Under the pieces are notes generated by a model that saw nothing but the letters and a program-made list of their open reading frames with translations, did no database searches and had not been told where the DNA came from. A stretch of 64,000 bases of DNA from Streptomyces fildesensis (GTDB lineage: Bacteria; Actinomycetota; Actinomycetes; Streptomycetales; Streptomycetaceae): contig NZ_JAAIKO010000030.1 in assembly GCF_016107395.1 (NCBI RefSeq), forward strand, positions 38,153 to 102,152, read 5' to 3'. Positions 40,470-49,053 of this stretch are shown here, piece by piece; position 1 is the stretch's first letter, and the number at the start of each line of letters is the position of its first letter. Made by a program: the position numbers and the translations under genes.

Positions 40470-41000
40470 TCACCAGGTGAAGGCCGACGACTGGGCCGTC
40501 GTCGCCGTGCAGTAGACCGTCGCCACGGTGGGCGACGAGGTCACGATCTTCAGTGACCAGTTGGTGGCGCTCGGAGTCCCGGTCAGCACCAGCGAATCGG
40601 TGGTGTTGCCGGTCGCGATGGTGCCCGAACTCAGCGACAGCGGGCCCAGGGTGATCGGGTTGCCGCCGGACATCGCCGGGTTGAGCTTCGCGGAGAACTG
40701 CACCTCACTGGTGACGCCGCCGGCGGTCTTGTTGACCTTCAGCGTCGTCGTGATGCTGTTCGGGTTGGCGCTGGAGCCGACCGGCATCGTGATCGCGGTG
40801 GAAGTGAGTTTGATCTTCTTGACGCCGCCGGTGTCGGTGGCTGTCAGGGTGCCCAGTCCGCTGCCCCACGTACCGCAGTTGTAGGTGGCGGTCGCGGTGC
40901 CCGGGGCAACGGCGAACGACGAGGTGGACAGGGCGAGGGTCGCCGTGACCGCCCCGACCGTGCCGAGAACGGCCAGGCCGACCAGTCTGGAACGTGCCAT
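40470..41000 (-). CDS. Small secreted beta-rich protein
   Basis: A 176-residue protein with a clear signal peptide (MARSRLVGLAVLGTVGAVTA, cleavage likely after SFA). The mature part is Thr/Ser/Gly-rich with alternating strands and two cysteines, one near the start (YNC) and one near the end (VYC), probably forming a disulfide. AAGGAGCACC precedes the ATG. I do not recognise the family. The paired Cys positions and strand-rich content resemble the N-terminal domain of the two larger secreted proteins encoded next to it, divergently; this likeness is by eye and weak. It is followed by a strong convergent terminator. Confidence 0.82.
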   Translation of the reverse strand: MARSRLVGLAVLGTVGAVTATLALSTSSFAVAPGTATATYNCGTWGSGLGTLTATDTGGVKKIKLTSTAITMPVGSSANPNSITTTLKVNKTAGGVTSEVQFSAKLNPAMSGGNPITLGPLSLSSGTIATGNTTDSLVLTGTPSATNWSLKIVTSSPTVATVYCTATTAQSSAFTW

Positions 41001-41448
41001 GTGGTTGGTGCTCCTTTCGGTGGATGGAGCGCCGGGCGCATGCCGAATTCAAGGTTTCCCAACCAAAGAAGTATCGCCAGGGCATTACGTCCGTCGCTGT
41101 TCCGCCGCCCCATCGACGGGGGCGTGCGGTGCCGGGCCCGGCATACTGAGTCGTAGTGAAACCATGATCTCCAGAACAGTCAACACATATGCGGGACAAT
41201 TTTTCCGTGGCGTAAAGCGGAGGCTTCCGCAGTGTTTCCCGGTGATCGCTTCGAGTACTTCTCGACTTGTTCCTGAGATTGGCGGAGATCCCTTCCTTTG
41301 CTTCTCTTGACTTCTTCGGTCCTGGACCTCTCAATGTCCTGAATCATTCGACCGAGCCATCGCACTCCTGCCACTCCGGCTCCTCCCGGCGTCATGCCGT
41401 GCCGCCTCCGGTGAGGCCGGGGCGGTGGCCACCGTCACGAGGAGTCAG
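41001..41448. other. AT-richer divergent promoter region of the secreted-protein group
   Basis: A 448-bp gene-free gap between divergent genes for secreted proteins. It is noticeably less GC-rich than its surroundings (stretches such as ATGCGGGACAATTTTTCC). Short open frames in it lack ribosome sites and recognisable proteins. It must contain promoters for both sides, but I could not pick out a convincing -35/-10 pair. Confidence 0.5.
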
Positions 41449-43083
41449 GTGTCCCGACAACGAAGATGCGTACCGCACCGGTTGGCCGCGGGCGCGGCCG
41501 GGCTCGTCCTGGTGCTGACCGGCGGGGGAGCGGCCCAGGCCCTGATCGTTTCGCCCTCGGGAACGGTCGGCCCGGTGGTGCACTGTGTGCTGCCGCTCGG
41601 TCAGGGTGAGGCCACCGGGCCGCAGGACATGACCGTCGAACTCAGCCCGTCCACCGTGCTCCCGGGCGGCAAGGTGCACGCCAAGGTCACGCTCGGGCCG
41701 GGCCCCGCCCTCAGCCCGATCTCCATCACCCAGGTGCCGACCACGCCCAACCTCGACCTGGCCCTGTCCGGCGGCGCCACCGGGACCGTCACCGTCACTG
41801 GCCCCGAGGTGCCGGTGGACGTCGAGGCCGGAAAGCCCACGGTCATCCCGCCGTTCGAGGGCGACTTCTTCGTCCCGCAGAACGCCTCGGGCCCGGTCGA
41901 CTTCACCCCGCTGCGCAATCTGACCAGGACCAAGGTGCTCGGCGGGACCTACGAGACCCCCTGCGACGTGGTCAGCGGCAGCGGCAGCATCGGCACGGTC
42001 GACGTGCAGGGCTCCGGCGGCACGCCGGCCAGCCTTGTCGCGCCGACCGGGGCGGTCCGGCCCAACACCCCGGTCGCGCTGACCGGTTCCGACTGGACAC
42101 CGGGCGGCACCGCCGTCCCCTCGCTGTGCTCCGCCGCCGGCACCGGCTGCGACCCGGCGAAGTTCTCCGCGAACACGCTGACCATCGGTTCCACCGGCGC
42201 GCTGGCCGGGACGGCGACCCTGGCCCCAGCCACCGACGTCCCGGACGGCGACTACCTGGTCAAGGTCAACGACGGCACGAAGGAGGCCACCGCGCCGCTG
42301 ACGGTCAAGGCCGTGGCGGCGGGCGAGCGGGAGTTCACGCTGTCGAGCGGCAGCGGACCGGTCGGCAGCGTCATCACCATCACCGGCCGGAACTACCGGC
42401 CGGACCAGTGGATCAACATCGTCGGCCTCAACGCCGACGGCGCGACCCTGGACGACACCGCCGTCTATCCGCAGAGCACTCCGGACGGCACGTTCTCCAC
42501 CGAGTTCACCGTCAGCGACCCCACCCTGGTCGCGGTCCAGGCGGACGAGGGCGGCGACCCGGCGACCGTCAGAACGCAGCCGTTCACCGTCACCACCGGC
42601 GGCGGAGGCGGCACCACCACCGGCAGTCAGACACTGCGGACCGCGGTGGTGCCGGGCCTGCTGTCGATGACCCAGGCGGGCGACACCGTCCAGTTCGGGT
42701 CGGTCCAGCTCGACGGTGACCCGCACACGTTGAACAGCGCGCTGAACAAGGTCACGGTGCACGACGCCCGCGGCGTCAACACGGGCTGGTCGCTGACCGG
42801 CACCATGACCGCCTTCACCAGCGGCTCCGGAGCCACCATCCCGGCCGACGCGGTCGGCTGGGTGCCGGTGTGCACGGCGCAGCCGGGCAGTGTCGGCACT
42901 CCGGTGGCGGGCTCGCCCGCGCAGCTGGGCAGCGCGGCCGCGACGTTGTGCGGTCTCGCGCCCGACGGGTCCCGCCAGTTCACCGGCGGGAACTTCGACG
43001 CCGACGCTGCTCTCACGCTCCAGGTCCCGGGGACGGCCCGGCCGGGCGACTACAGCGCGACGCTCACGCTGACGCTGTTGTGA
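41449..43083 (+). CDS. Secreted multi-domain protein with C-terminal WxL-like domain
   Basis: A 544-residue secreted protein. A signal peptide (about 1-32) ends near GGGAAQA. Residues about 40-185 form a domain with VVHCVLPLGQGEATGPQ at its start and TYETPCDV at its end (paired Cys). About 200-285 is an Ig-like/neocarzinostatin-like domain (PSLCSAAGTGCDPAKFSANT), then an IPT-like domain starting FTLSSGSGPVGSVITITG. The last about 150 residues, with DARGVNTGWSLTG (Trp near 447) and the end GDYSATLTLTLL, resemble WxL cell-wall-binding domains. GTG 41449 has AGGAG four bases upstream, the same GGAGTCA context as its paralogue. No sortase signal. Function unknown; surface attachment is inference. 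Confidence 0.85.
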   Translation: MSRQRRCVPHRLAAGAAGLVLVLTGGGAAQALIVSPSGTVGPVVHCVLPLGQGEATGPQDMTVELSPSTVLPGGKVHAKVTLGPGPALSPISITQVPTTPNLDLALSGGATGTVTVTGPEVPVDVEAGKPTVIPPFEGDFFVPQNASGPVDFTPLRNLTRTKVLGGTYETPCDVVSGSGSIGTVDVQGSGGTPASLVAPTGAVRPNTPVALTGSDWTPGGTAVPSLCSAAGTGCDPAKFSANTLTIGSTGALAGTATLAPATDVPDGDYLVKVNDGTKEATAPLTVKAVAAGEREFTLSSGSGPVGSVITITGRNYRPDQWINIVGLNADGATLDDTAVYPQSTPDGTFSTEFTVSDPTLVAVQADEGGDPATVRTQPFTVTTGGGGGTTTGSQTLRTAVVPGLLSMTQAGDTVQFGSVQLDGDPHTLNSALNKVTVHDARGVNTGWSLTGTMTAFTSGSGATIPADAVGWVPVCTAQPGSVGTPVAGSPAQLGSAAATLCGLAPDGSRQFTGGNFDADAALTLQVPGTARPGDYSATLTLTLL

Positions 43084-43111
43084 ACCGAGCTCCGAATTGA
43101 TCGTTCCGCTG

Positions 43112-43155
43112 GACTTCCGGCCGGTACCCGCAGCTTCGGGTACCGGCCGGAAGTC
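43112..43155 (+). terminator. Terminator between the two secreted paralogues
   Basis: A perfect 19-bp stem (GACTTCCGGCCGGTACCCG and complement) with a CAGCTT loop, followed by TATTC. It separates the two paralogues into different transcripts. Confidence 0.9.
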
Positions 43156-43291
43156 TATTCAGGAAACAAGATCTGACGCCTCATCAGGTACTTCTCCGGC
43201 GCCTATTGACTTATGAAGGTCACACCCTCTCAATGTGCCGTGAATTAGCGGAATGACATCCCCCGATCTTGTTTCGAAGAATGGGAGTCAC

Positions 43292-45283
43292 GTGTTCTTG
43301 CGACCAGGACCATTGGCACATCGATTGATGTCAGGATCTGCGGCACTCGCCCTCGCTCTGACCGGAGCCGGACTGGCTCTCGCACCGGCCGCCCACGCCG
43401 GGACGATCACTCCCACGGTGCACTGTTCGCTGCCGGCCGGCCAGGGTGAGGCGACCGGCCCGCAGACCATGACCGTCGACCTCACCCCCTCCGTCGTCGA
43501 CCCCGGCGGCAGCGTGCACGCCAAGGTCACCCTCGGCGGGAGCCCGGCGACCAGCGGTATCGCGTTGAGCAATGTGCCGACCACCCCCAGCATCGACCTC
43601 GCCATGTCCGGCGGTGCCACGGGCACCGTCACCGTCCGCGGCCCCGAGATCACCATGGACATCCCCGCCAACACGCCGATTCTGATCCCGCCCTACGAGG
43701 GCGACTTCCTCATCCCGGTCAACGCCGCCGGACCGATCACGTTCAGCGTGGTCCGCACCCTGACCCAGACCAAGGTGCTCGGCGGTACCTACCAGACCCC
43801 CTGCGACGTCACCGCGAACGGCGGCAGCGTCGGCACGGTGACCGCCCAGGGCACCGCCGGCGTCCCGGCCACCCTCCACGCGCCCGCCACGCCCGTCCGC
43901 CCCAGCACCCCGGTGGCGCTCACCGGTGACCTGTGGACGCCCGGCGGCACCCCCGTCGCGTCGCTGTGCGACACCGCGGGCGGCGGCTGCGACCCGGCGA
44001 AGTTCGCCTCCAGCACCCTGGCGATCGGCGCCAACAAGCAGCTGACGGGCTCCGCGACGCTCTCCGACGCCAACTCGGTGCCGGACGGCAATTACCTCGT
44101 CAAGGTCAACGACGGGACCAAGGAGGCCACCGCGCCGCTGACGGTCAAGGCCTTCGTGCCCACCGGCCCACGGGCGTTCACGCTCTCGCGGAGCCAGGGC
44201 CCGGTCGGCAGCGTCATCACCGTCTCCGGCACCAACTACCGGCAGGACCAGTGGATCAACACCGTCGGCCTCGACGCCGACGGGCAGACCCTGGACGACA
44301 CCGCGGTGTACGTGCAGACCACCGCCGACGGCACCTTCTCGGTGGACTTCACCGTCAGTGACCCGGCGCTGGCCGCCGTACGGACCGACGAGGCCGGCGA
44401 CCCCGCCACCACGCTCACCCGGTCGTTCACCGTCGTGGCGGCCGCCGCCACGCTCGGCACGGGCACCGGCAAGGTCAAGCCCGGCGGGACCGTCACCGTC
44501 TCCGGAACCGGCTGGCCGGCCGGCACCGCCGCGACCGCCTCGCTGTGCAACGCCGACGGCACCGGCTGCGCCGCGAGCCGCATCGCCGCGAAGTCCCTGA
44601 CGATCGCCGCCGACGGGACCCTGCACGGGACGGTCACCGTCGCGTCCTCGGTCGCCCCGGCCGCCTATCTGCTCAGGGTCGAGGCGGGCGGGGTCTCGCA
44701 GACCGGGGCCCTGACGGTGGCGAAGTACTTCATCGTCCTCAGCCCCTCCAGCGGCCCCAAGGGCACCCAGGTGACCGTCGTCGGCCAGGGCTTCGCCCCG
44801 GTCTGCACGGTGGTGATCTCCGGGCTGAAGGCGAACGGGTCGCAGACCTCCGACATCCCCAGGACCAAGGTCGTCGGCCTCGACGGCGCGTTCTCCCAGA
44901 CCTTCACGGTCAAGGACGCCGCCACGGTCGCCCTCCAGGTCAAGGAGGTGCTGGTCAATCCGCGGATCGCGATGGCCGTCTTCACCGTCGACGACAGCAT
45001 CCCGCCGCCCTCCGCCGGCTTCGCGCTCTCCCCGGACTCCGGCCCGCTCGGCACTGTGGTCCAGGTCACAGGCCAGGGCTTCGCGCCGGTCGCCACGGTG
45101 GCGGTGACCGGACGCCGGGCGGACGGCTCGCAGACGTCCGACGGTTCCGTCCTCCGCGTCATCGGCCTGGACGGCAGCTACGCGCTCAACTTCACGGTGC
45201 ACGACCCGACGACCGTCGCCCTCAAGGCCTGTGAGGTGCTCGTCGACGGCAGAACCGTGCAGCGCACCTTCACCGTGACCTGA
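43292..45283 (+). CDS. Secreted multi-domain Ig-like repeat protein, paralogue of the preceding gene
   Basis: A 663-residue secreted protein. The signal peptide ends at APAAHA. The N-terminal domain (TVHCSLPAGQGEATGPQ to TYQTPCDV) and the following NCS-like and IPT-like domains are close copies of those of the upstream gene, with short stretches nearly identical at DNA level (around 42275 and 44110). In place of the WxL-like end it has further Ig/IPT-like repeats: one with SLCNADGTGCAAS and two closely similar C-terminal repeats starting LSPSSGPKGTQVTVVGQGF and LSPDSGPLGTVVQVTGQGF. GTG 43292 is favoured because GGGAG precedes it exactly as in the paralogue; ATG 43253 is in frame. Probably an extracellular structural or adhesive protein. 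Confidence 0.84.
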   Translation: MFLRPGPLAHRLMSGSAALALALTGAGLALAPAAHAGTITPTVHCSLPAGQGEATGPQTMTVDLTPSVVDPGGSVHAKVTLGGSPATSGIALSNVPTTPSIDLAMSGGATGTVTVRGPEITMDIPANTPILIPPYEGDFLIPVNAAGPITFSVVRTLTQTKVLGGTYQTPCDVTANGGSVGTVTAQGTAGVPATLHAPATPVRPSTPVALTGDLWTPGGTPVASLCDTAGGGCDPAKFASSTLAIGANKQLTGSATLSDANSVPDGNYLVKVNDGTKEATAPLTVKAFVPTGPRAFTLSRSQGPVGSVITVSGTNYRQDQWINTVGLDADGQTLDDTAVYVQTTADGTFSVDFTVSDPALAAVRTDEAGDPATTLTRSFTVVAAAATLGTGTGKVKPGGTVTVSGTGWPAGTAATASLCNADGTGCAASRIAAKSLTIAADGTLHGTVTVASSVAPAAYLLRVEAGGVSQTGALTVAKYFIVLSPSSGPKGTQVTVVGQGFAPVCTVVISGLKANGSQTSDIPRTKVVGLDGAFSQTFTVKDAATVALQVKEVLVNPRIAMAVFTVDDSIPPPSAGFALSPDSGPLGTVVQVTGQGFAPVATVAVTGRRADGSQTSDGSVLRVIGLDGSYALNFTVHDPTTVALKACEVLVDGRTVQRTFTVT

Positions 45284-45314
45284 CGGGAGGGGTGCGGAGG
45301 AACGGAAGAACCGC

Positions 45315-45350
45315 AGGCGGCGCGGCCCCGGAACCGGGACCGCGCCGCCT
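45315..45350 (+). terminator. Terminator after the second secreted paralogue
   Basis: Two 17-base arms with a single mismatch (45315-45331 with 45334-45350) and a two-base AA turn, followed by TCGTC. The remaining gap to 45595 holds the IclR gene's upstream region and no visible gene. Confidence 0.8.
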
Positions 45351-45595
45351 TCGTCATAGGCCCGTGAGCTTAAAGAGCGGGTCAGGAGTTTTCCTCGGTG
45401 TGACCGCATTGTGGACGACCCCTTCCGCTCAGCGGTACTCGGTCGCTACCGTGCCCGTCACGCACGCGCCGTGGCAGAGCAGCCGCGGAGCGCAGCCGGT
45501 ACCACCGCGACCGGCGGCCTCTCCGCGCGCTGCCGCGGGACCGGCAGTGCGTCCCGCCGTGAGATGAGCCGCCACTCATATGAGGAGGGGGCGTC

Positions 45596-46288
45596 GTGAC
45601 CGCGGAGACATCTCAGACGCTCGACAGAGGACTGCGGGTCCTCAAGCTATTGGCCGACACCGACCACGGGCTCACCGTTACCGAGCTCGCCACCAAGCTG
45701 GGGGTCAACCGCACCGTCGTCTACCGCCTGCTGGCCACCCTGGAGCAGCACGCACTGGTACGGCGTGACCTCGGCGGGCGGGCCCGCGTCGGGCTCGGCG
45801 TGCTGGGGCTCGCCCACCAGGTGCATCCGCTGCTGCGGGAGGCGGCACTGCCGGCCCTGAGGTCACTCGCCGAGGACATCGGTGCCACCGCGCACCTGAC
45901 CCTCGTCGACGGCAGCGAGGCGCTGGCCGTGGCGGTGGTCGAACCGACCTGGACCGACTACCACGTCGCCTACCGCACCGGTTTCCGGCATCCGCTGGAC
46001 CGGGGCGCGGCGGGCCGGGCCATCCTGGCCGGCCGCGGCGTCCTGCCGCACGCACCCGGGCAGGAACAGAACGGCGCCGAGCCGGGGGAGGGGCGGACCG
46101 AGCCGGTCCGCTACGTCCTCACCCACGGCGAACTGGAGGCCGGCGCCAGCGGCGCCGCCGCCCCGCTCATCGGGGTGACCGGTATAGAGGGCAGCGTGGG
46201 CGTGGTGATGCTCGCCGAGGCGGTGCCCGAGCGGGTCGGCCCCAGGGTGGTGGAGGCGGCCACGGAGGTCGCCGACGCGCTGCGCTAG
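45596..46288 (+). CDS. IclR-family transcriptional regulator
   Basis: A 230-residue regulator. The N-terminal winged helix (about 5-65) reads TLDRGLRVLKLLADTDHGLTVTELATKLGVNRTVVYRLLATL, and the C-terminal ligand domain (about 80-230) follows, with GTGFRHPLD-like and RAILAG segments typical of IclR. GTG 45596 has GGAGGGGG just upstream. It stands alone with a terminator before it; the next gene is 78 bp downstream on the same strand. The effector and targets cannot be read; its neighbours do not point to one pathway. Confidence 0.93.
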   Translation: MTAETSQTLDRGLRVLKLLADTDHGLTVTELATKLGVNRTVVYRLLATLEQHALVRRDLGGRARVGLGVLGLAHQVHPLLREAALPALRSLAEDIGATAHLTLVDGSEALAVAVVEPTWTDYHVAYRTGFRHPLDRGAAGRAILAGRGVLPHAPGQEQNGAEPGEGRTEPVRYVLTHGELEAGASGAAAPLIGVTGIEGSVGVVMLAEAVPERVGPRVVEAATEVADALR

Positions 46289-46354
46289 GCCACGGTCCGC
46301 CGCGTGGCGGACGGGGCACCCGGCCGGGGTGCCCCGCCCGTCACGGCGGTGGAC

Positions 46355-46360
46355 TACATT
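46355..46360 (+). promoter_or_regulatory. Candidate -10 element TACATT of the Lon-like protease gene
   Basis: TACATT stands six bases (CTCTGC) before the ATG at 46367. No Shine-Dalgarno is present and no -35 is recognisable, a leaderless-type arrangement. Confidence 0.5.
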
Positions 46361-46366
46361 CTCTGC

Positions 46367-47155
46367 ATGCCCGCAGTCTCCCGCCGTGCCCGAGTCCTTG
46401 CCCTTTGCGCGATGCTGGTGGCAGCGCTGCTGGCCGTCGCGGCGCTCGCCCCGCTCCCGGTGTCGATCGTGGTGCCCGGGATGACGGCGGACGTGCTCGG
46501 CGCGGACAAGGGCCGTCAGGTGATCACCGTCACCGGCACTCCGACCCGGACCACCAGCGGGCAGCTGCGGATGACCACGATCGCCGCGACCCAGCCGGAC
46601 GCGTCGGTCCACCTCCCCGATGTGCTCAGGGCCTGGTTCGCGACCGACCAGGCGGCGATGCCGCGCGGCGCGGTCTATCCCGGCGGCGGCTCGGTCCAGG
46701 AGATCGAGCAGCACAACGCACAGGAGATGACCGACTCGCAGGACGCGGCGACCGGGGCGGCGCTCAGGCACCTCGGGCTGTCCCCCGCGAAGGTCAAGGT
46801 CGAGCTGCACCTCGCGGACGTCGGCGGACCGAGCGCCGGGCTGATGTTCAGCCTCGGCATCATCGACAAGATCGACGGGAACGGCCGCGGTGGTGACCTG
46901 ACCGGTGGCCGCACCGTCGCCGGTACCGGCACCATCACCGCCGACGGCAAGGTCGGCGCGGTCGGCGGCGTACCGCTGAAGGAGCGGGCCGCCAAGCGCG
47001 ACGGCGCCACCGTCTTCCTGGTCCCCAAGGGCGAGTGCTCCGACGCCGCCGCCGAGCTGCCCGCCGGGCTCCGGCTGGTGCCGGTCACCGACCTGGAGGG
47101 CGCCCTGGCGGCCCTGGCCGCGATCAACACCGGCGGCAGGGTCCCCAGCTGCTGA
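46367..47155 (+). CDS. Membrane-anchored Lon-like (S16) protease
   Basis: A 262-residue protein with an N-terminal membrane helix (VLALCAMLVAALLAVAALAPLPV) and a C-terminal S16 protease domain facing outside. The catalytic Ser is S156 in GGPSAGLMFSLG and the dyad Lys is K205 in GGVPLKERAAKR. It has no ATPase domain. A PDZ domain, usual in the YlbL/Rv3194c-type relatives, is not visible; the stretch between helix and protease is only about 110 residues, so this is a short form. It probably processes membrane or exported proteins. The start codon follows a -10 like element by six bases. Confidence 0.88.
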   Translation: MPAVSRRARVLALCAMLVAALLAVAALAPLPVSIVVPGMTADVLGADKGRQVITVTGTPTRTTSGQLRMTTIAATQPDASVHLPDVLRAWFATDQAAMPRGAVYPGGGSVQEIEQHNAQEMTDSQDAATGAALRHLGLSPAKVKVELHLADVGGPSAGLMFSLGIIDKIDGNGRGGDLTGGRTVAGTGTITADGKVGAVGGVPLKERAAKRDGATVFLVPKGECSDAAAELPAGLRLVPVTDLEGALAALAAINTGGRVPSC

Positions 47156-47191
47156 CCTCCTGCTGACCCACGGATCCGTGGGTCGGGCCGC

Positions 47192-48172
47192 TCAGCCCTT
47201 CTTGATGAAGCCCTCCTGGATCATCCAGTCCTTGGCGACGTCGTGCGGGTCCTGGCCGTCCACGTCCACCAGCGCGTTCAGCTGCTGGGCGATCTGTGTC
47301 GTCAGCCGCTTGCTGATGGGGTCCAGCAGTCCGGCGATGGCCGGGTACTTGTGGAAGGTCTTGCTGTTGAGCTCGGGCGCCGCGTTGTAGTTCGGGAAGA
47401 AGTGCTTGTTGTCCGCCATCGTGTCCAGGTCCATGGCCTTGATCCGCCCGTCGGTGGTGAAGGCCTCACCGAGCAGGCAGGTGCCCTTGGCCACCTGGGT
47501 GTAGACGATGCCGGCGTCCATCTTCTGGATGTTGGAGGCCGGGATGTGCATCCCGTACGCCTTCTCCATGCCGAGCAGCCCGTCGTCCCGCGAGGCGAAC
47601 TCGTTCTCCACGCACACGGTCACCGCCGAGGGGTCGGAGTTCGAGAGGGCGGCAACGTCGGAGAGCGTCTTGAGGTGGTACTTGGCGTTGTTCGCCTGGT
47701 TGATGGCGAGCGTGTACGTGTTGTCGAGGGAGGACGGCGGCAGCCAGGTGACGCCGTTCCTGACGTCCTCGTCGCGCACCGCCCGCCACTGCGCCAGCGG
47801 GTCGGTGATCGGCTTGTCGTGGCCGAGATAGGTGATCCAGGCGGTGCCGGTGTACTCGTACATCGCGTCCGCCTCACCGGACTTGATGGCCTCGCGGGCA
47901 CCGATCGACCCCTGGATGTTGGTGCGGTCCAGCACCTCGGCGCCCGCAGCCTTGAAGGCCAGGCCGATCATCGAGCCGAGGATGATCTGCTCGCTGAAGT
48001 TCTTCGAGGTGACGATGAGCGAGGCGCCCTTGAGGGGCAGTCCCTGGCCGATGGAACCCGGGACCACGTCGTCCACCAGGGGGCTGCCGCTCTTGAGGCC
48101 GCAACCGCTGAGCGCGGCCGTCGCGACGAGCAGCCCGCAGCCCGCCGTCGCCAGGGTGCGTCCGTACCTCAT
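47192..48172 (-). CDS. Glycine betaine/quaternary-amine ABC transporter binding lipoprotein (OpuBC/OsmF-like)
   Basis: A 326-residue solute-binding protein. The lipobox ends AALSGC (about residue 24). The OpuAC domain has ASLIVTSKNFSEQIILGSMIG, EYTGTAWITYLG and a C-terminal ALVDVDGQDPHDVAKDWM, typical of choline/betaine/carnitine binders of the OpuB/OsmF kind. It is the last of four minus-strand genes linked by overlaps (ATGA with the permease stop). It captures compatible solutes or quaternary amines outside the membrane. Which one is not certain; aromatic cage residues cannot be judged by eye. Confidence 0.92.
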   Translation of the reverse strand: MRYGRTLATAGCGLLVATAALSGCGLKSGSPLVDDVVPGSIGQGLPLKGASLIVTSKNFSEQIILGSMIGLAFKAAGAEVLDRTNIQGSIGAREAIKSGEADAMYEYTGTAWITYLGHDKPITDPLAQWRAVRDEDVRNGVTWLPPSSLDNTYTLAINQANNAKYHLKTLSDVAALSNSDPSAVTVCVENEFASRDDGLLGMEKAYGMHIPASNIQKMDAGIVYTQVAKGTCLLGEAFTTDGRIKAMDLDTMADNKHFFPNYNAAPELNSKTFHKYPAIAGLLDPISKRLTTQIAQQLNALVDVDGQDPHDVAKDWMIQEGFIKKG

Positions 48173-49053
48173 GACCCCACCTCCAGGCCGCGCGGCCGCA
48201 TCAGCTGTTCGGCGACCGAGGCGATCCAGTCCACGGCCAGCGCCAGCAGCACCGTCAGGATGGAGCCGAGCACCAGCACCGGCATCCGCTGGGTCTGGAT
48301 GCCGGTGGTGATCAGGTCGCCGAGGCCGCCACCACCGCCGAAGGTGGCCAGCGTGGACGTGCCGACGTTGAGGACCAGCGCGGTGCGCACTCCGGCCAGG
48401 ATCAGCGGTACGGCGAGCGGCAGTTCCACCTTGGACAGGACGCCGACCGCCGACATCCCGATGCCGCGCGCCGACTCGACGAGCGTCGGGTCGATGCTCC
48501 GCAGACCGGCCATGGTGTTGGACAGCACCGGCAGCACGGCGTAGGCCACCATGCCGATGATCGCGGTGCGCGGACCGATGCCCAGCCAGATGACGAGCAG
48601 CGCCAGCAGACCGATCGCCGGGGTCGCCTGGCCGATGTTGGCCAGCGCGGTGACGAACGGGGTGGCCTTGCGCAACTGCCGCCGGGTCAGCGCGATGCCG
48701 ACCGGGATGGCGATGATCAGCACCCAGAACGTGGAGTACGCGGTGAGCTTGACGCTCTGCCAGAACCGCAGCTGGACGGTGTCGCCGGCCAGCGCGTTGT
48801 GCGCGATCGAGTCGAGGTCGGCGTTGCTGATCCACAGATAGGTGGCGCCCAGCGCGGCGCCCAGCACCAGCGGGGTGATCACCAGCTTGGGCCAGCGCAG
48901 CCGGCGCTCGGGCGCCTCGTGCGGCAGCGGACCGGTGCCCGTCCCGACGGCCCCGGCCACCCCGTCGTCCTCGGCCGCCTCCGGGTCGTCACGGAAGGCC
49001 CGCCCGCGCACCTCGTGCTCGCCCGGCGGGCGTTCGGGGCGGCGCGCGCTCAT
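48169..49053 (-). CDS. Osmoprotectant ABC transporter permease (OpuBD/BB-like, long form)
   Basis: A 294-residue inner-membrane permease with a charged N-terminal cytoplasmic tail of about 55 residues and then five or six helices. The family EAA-type loop reads RSIDPTLVESARGIGMSAVGVLSKVELPLAVPLILAGVRTALV, and ANIGQATPAIGLLALLVIWLG is characteristic of betaine permeases. It overlaps both neighbours by four bases, so the operon is tightly coupled. With the second permease at 50329 it should form the channel. Confidence 0.93.
   Translation of the reverse strand: MSARRPERPPGEHEVRGRAFRDDPEAAEDDGVAGAVGTGTGPLPHEAPERRLRWPKLVITPLVLGAALGATYLWISNADLDSIAHNALAGDTVQLRFWQSVKLTAYSTFWVLIIAIPVGIALTRRQLRKATPFVTALANIGQATPAIGLLALLVIWLGIGPRTAIIGMVAYAVLPVLSNTMAGLRSIDPTLVESARGIGMSAVGVLSKVELPLAVPLILAGVRTALVLNVGTSTLATFGGGGGLGDLITTGIQTQRMPVLVLGSILTVLLALAVDWIASVAEQLMRPRGLEVGS

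Noticed and set aside
40885..41310. Open frame in the gap between divergent secreted-protein genes
   Set aside because: No ribosome site, odd composition, and it overlaps the promoter region and the signal-peptide region of the minus-strand gene.
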